A program made the translations under genes and the position numbers. A DNA stretch of 51,261 nucleotides from Phycisphaerales bacterium UBA2218. GTDB lineage: Bacteria > Planctomycetota > Phycisphaerae > Sedimentisphaerales > Anaerobacaceae. This document shows, piece by piece, positions 49,715-51,261 of the stretch. Under the pieces are notes generated by a model. That model was not told the DNA's origin and did no database searches. It worked only from the letters and a program-made list of their open reading frames with translations. Location: the NCBI GenBank assembly GCA_002327785.1, contig DCUI01000093.1:1-51261 (forward strand), in the 5' to 3' direction. Every line of letters begins with the position of its first letter. Within the stretch, counting starts at the first letter, position 1.

Positions 49715-51184
49715 ATGAACCTGGATGAGTTGCTGACTTTGGTTTCCTCGAATCCCGCGATCTCCGTCCGGATCGATTCGCGGCTGGTGCGCGAAGGCGA
49801 CGTGTTCGTCGCCGTCAAAGGCGCTTCCTGCGACGGCCACCAGTTCATCGACAAGGCCATCGCGAACGGCGCCAAGCACATCGTGTGCGCGGATGACCGC
49901 GCGGACGCGAGCTCACCCGATTCGCTTGGTGGAGCGGTGTTCGTGCCCGTCGAGAACCCGGCGCAGGCGGCAGGTCTGCTCGCCCAAGCCACCAACGGCG
50001 ATCCCGGCAGGAAGCTGACGTGCTTGGCGGTCACCGGGACCAACGGCAAGACGACAGTCACTTTCCTGGTCCGCGCGTGCATCGAAGCCGCCGGTCACAA
50101 GTGCGGCCTGATCGGAACGGTCGTCTATGACACCGGGTCCGGCGCGACGGCCTCGACCCTGACGACCCCGGACTGCCTGACCATCGCCCAGGCCCAAAAA
50201 CAGATGGCGAACGCCGGCGCCGAGTACATGGTCATCGAGGCCAGCAGCCATGCCCTGTCCCAGGACCGCCTGGCGGGCGTGACCTTCCGAGCGGCGGCCT
50301 TCACCAATCTGACCGGCGACCATCTGGACTACCATCTGAATACGGAGAACTATCTGGCGGCCAAGACCCGGCTGTTCACGGCTCTCACTCCCGATGCCGC
50401 CGCCGTCCTGAACAAGCAGGCCCCGGAATCGAAGAGGATCGCTCGGGCGACCAGGGCCCGGGTCTGTTGGTACGCCGTCGATGAGCCCGCCGATCTGACC
50501 GCCCATATCGAATCGATGACCGTCGAGGGAACAGTGTTCACCCTTGAATTCCAGGGGCGGACGGAACGGGTCAGGACGCCGCTCCTCGGCCGATACAATG
50601 TGTCGAATCATCTGGCTGCCGCGGGGCTGTGCCTGCGCGCCGGGCTGGACCTCAAGACCGTCGCGGCGGGCCTATCCTCTCTTGTGGGGGTCCCGGGCCG
50701 GCTGGAGCGAGTCCCCAGCGATGGGTTCACCGTCCTCGTCGATTACGCTCACACCGACGACGCCCTGCAAAACGTCCTGACGACGCTGCGGCCCCTGTGC
50801 CGGGGTCGGCTCACCGTCCTCTTCGGTTGCGGCGGTGACCGGGACCGGACCAAGCGGTCCCGCATGGCCCGCGTGACCGAGCAACTGGCCGACACGATCA
50901 TTGTCACAAGCGACAATCCGAGAACCGAGGAGCCCGACGCCATCATCGGCGAGATCATCGCGGGGTTCAAAAACCCCGGCTCGGAGCGCGTGACGGTCGA
51001 GCCGGACCGAAGAAAGGCCATCGAGCTGGCCATCGCGACCGCACGCCCGGACGACATCATCCTGCTGGCCGGCAAAGGGCACGAAACCTACCAGATCATC
51101 GGCGCCAAGAAATTCGACTTCAGCGACAAAGAGGTGGCTTTGGCATGCCTTCGACCACAGCAGCGCCTTGGGGCAGTCTCATGA
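49715..51184 (+). CDS. murE: UDP-N-acetylmuramoyl-tripeptide synthetase MurE (meso-DAP type)
   Basis: 489 residues, standard length. Mur ligase features: N-terminal SRLVREGDVFVAVKG, ATP site TGTNGKTT (107-114), central GDHLDYH, and DNPR in TSDNPRTEEP, the motif that marks diaminopimelate specificity. Adds meso-DAP to UDP-MurNAc-L-Ala-D-Glu in the cytoplasm. This supports a Gram-negative type peptidoglycan. The rest of the cell-wall cluster is expected beyond the window. Confidence 0.96.
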   Translation: MNLDELLTLVSSNPAISVRIDSRLVREGDVFVAVKGASCDGHQFIDKAIANGAKHIVCADDRADASSPDSLGGAVFVPVENPAQAAGLLAQATNGDPGRKLTCLAVTGTNGKTTVTFLVRACIEAAGHKCGLIGTVVYDTGSGATASTLTTPDCLTIAQAQKQMANAGAEYMVIEASSHALSQDRLAGVTFRAAAFTNLTGDHLDYHLNTENYLAAKTRLFTALTPDAAAVLNKQAPESKRIARATRARVCWYAVDEPADLTAHIESMTVEGTVFTLEFQGRTERVRTPLLGRYNVSNHLAAAGLCLRAGLDLKTVAAGLSSLVGVPGRLERVPSDGFTVLVDYAHTDDALQNVLTTLRPLCRGRLTVLFGCGGDRDRTKRSRMARVTEQLADTIIVTSDNPRTEEPDAIIGEIIAGFKNPGSERVTVEPDRRKAIELAIATARPDDIILLAGKGHETYQIIGAKKFDFSDKEVALACLRPQQRLGAVS

Positions 51185-51261
51185 AATCTCATATTTCATG
51201 ATCGATGATGTGAGATAACAGACAACACCTGCGTCACGCAGATGCAGGTGGGCGTCTTGAA
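51185..51261. other. Window end, no gene start visible
   Basis: A small AT-rich hairpin spans the end of murE (TCATGAAAT / ATTTCATGA, 51179-51201), and ACCTGC...GCAGGT can pair farther on. Neither has a clear T-run. No start codon with a ribosome site is visible before the end. Confidence 0.4.

Overview
The window looks like a chromosomal segment of a GC-rich planctomycete, probably class Phycisphaerae, carrying a large integrated accessory island. The chromosomal markers are a DAP-type MurE, RecJ, NagB, a large DUF4954 left-handed beta-helix protein, a PpiC-type foldase lipoprotein, a transglutaminase-like exoprotein, and carbohydrate-related genes (a GHL6/beta-galactosidase-trimerisation-type protein and an oligogalacturonate-lyase-like propeller). 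The lineage is inferred from gene content only; there is no rRNA here.

Layout. 1-3489: SOUL-family lipoprotein, DUF2177 membrane protein, secreted glycosidase-like protein. 3735-3885: a cluster of nested inverted repeats that may be a structured RNA. 3929-5320 (minus): three-gene operon ending in a pRiA4b ORF-3 family protein. 6047-7195 (minus): oligogalacturonate-lyase-like protein. 7499-7708 (minus): csrA, followed by a frameshifted second csrA copy at 8275-8482. 8433-14668 (minus): HerA-like ATPase with a helical partner, then a very large NACHT (STAND) NTPase. 15085-36959 (plus): a long run of tightly spaced or overlapping genes. 36946-38397: tyrosine integrase running into a tRNA-Thr(UGU) on the opposite strand. 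38755 to the end: chromosomal genes, with an AAA ATPase-DUF4276 pair (46052-47823) inserted between recJ and the transglutaminase gene.

The island ends at the 3' end of tRNA-Thr. I found no second copy of the tRNA 3' end, so its left border is unresolved, probably near 7.7-8.4 kb or outside the window.

The plus-strand cluster is the most interesting part. It encodes, in order: a sigma-like regulator with a Cys-rich N-terminus; a small TPR-like protein; a MoxR AAA+ ATPase with a zinc-metallopeptidase/vWA partner; a MraZ-like DNA-binding protein; a HAD phosphatase-like protein; a membrane-anchored cupin; small membrane and zinc-ribbon proteins; a HerA-like ATPase cut in two exactly before its Walker B motif; a complete but remodelled Hsp70 set (GrpE-like, DnaK-like without the lid, a J-like protein without HPD but with a membrane anchor and PEGA domain) with a vWA protein inside it; a TPR lipoprotein; a TerY/YegL-type vWA, PP2C phosphatase and kinase triad whose phosphatase and kinase have been truncated into each other; an archaeo-eukaryotic-type primase; a radical SAM enzyme; and the integration module. 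MoxR-vWA pairs, TerY-P triads and NACHT proteins are each known parts of NTP-dependent conflict or stress-response systems. Their combination with a private Hsp70 machine, a split HerA ATPase and a primase on one integrative element is, as far as I know, not a named system. I infer a sensing/assembly apparatus linking envelope, protein remodelling and DNA, possibly for defence or element maintenance.
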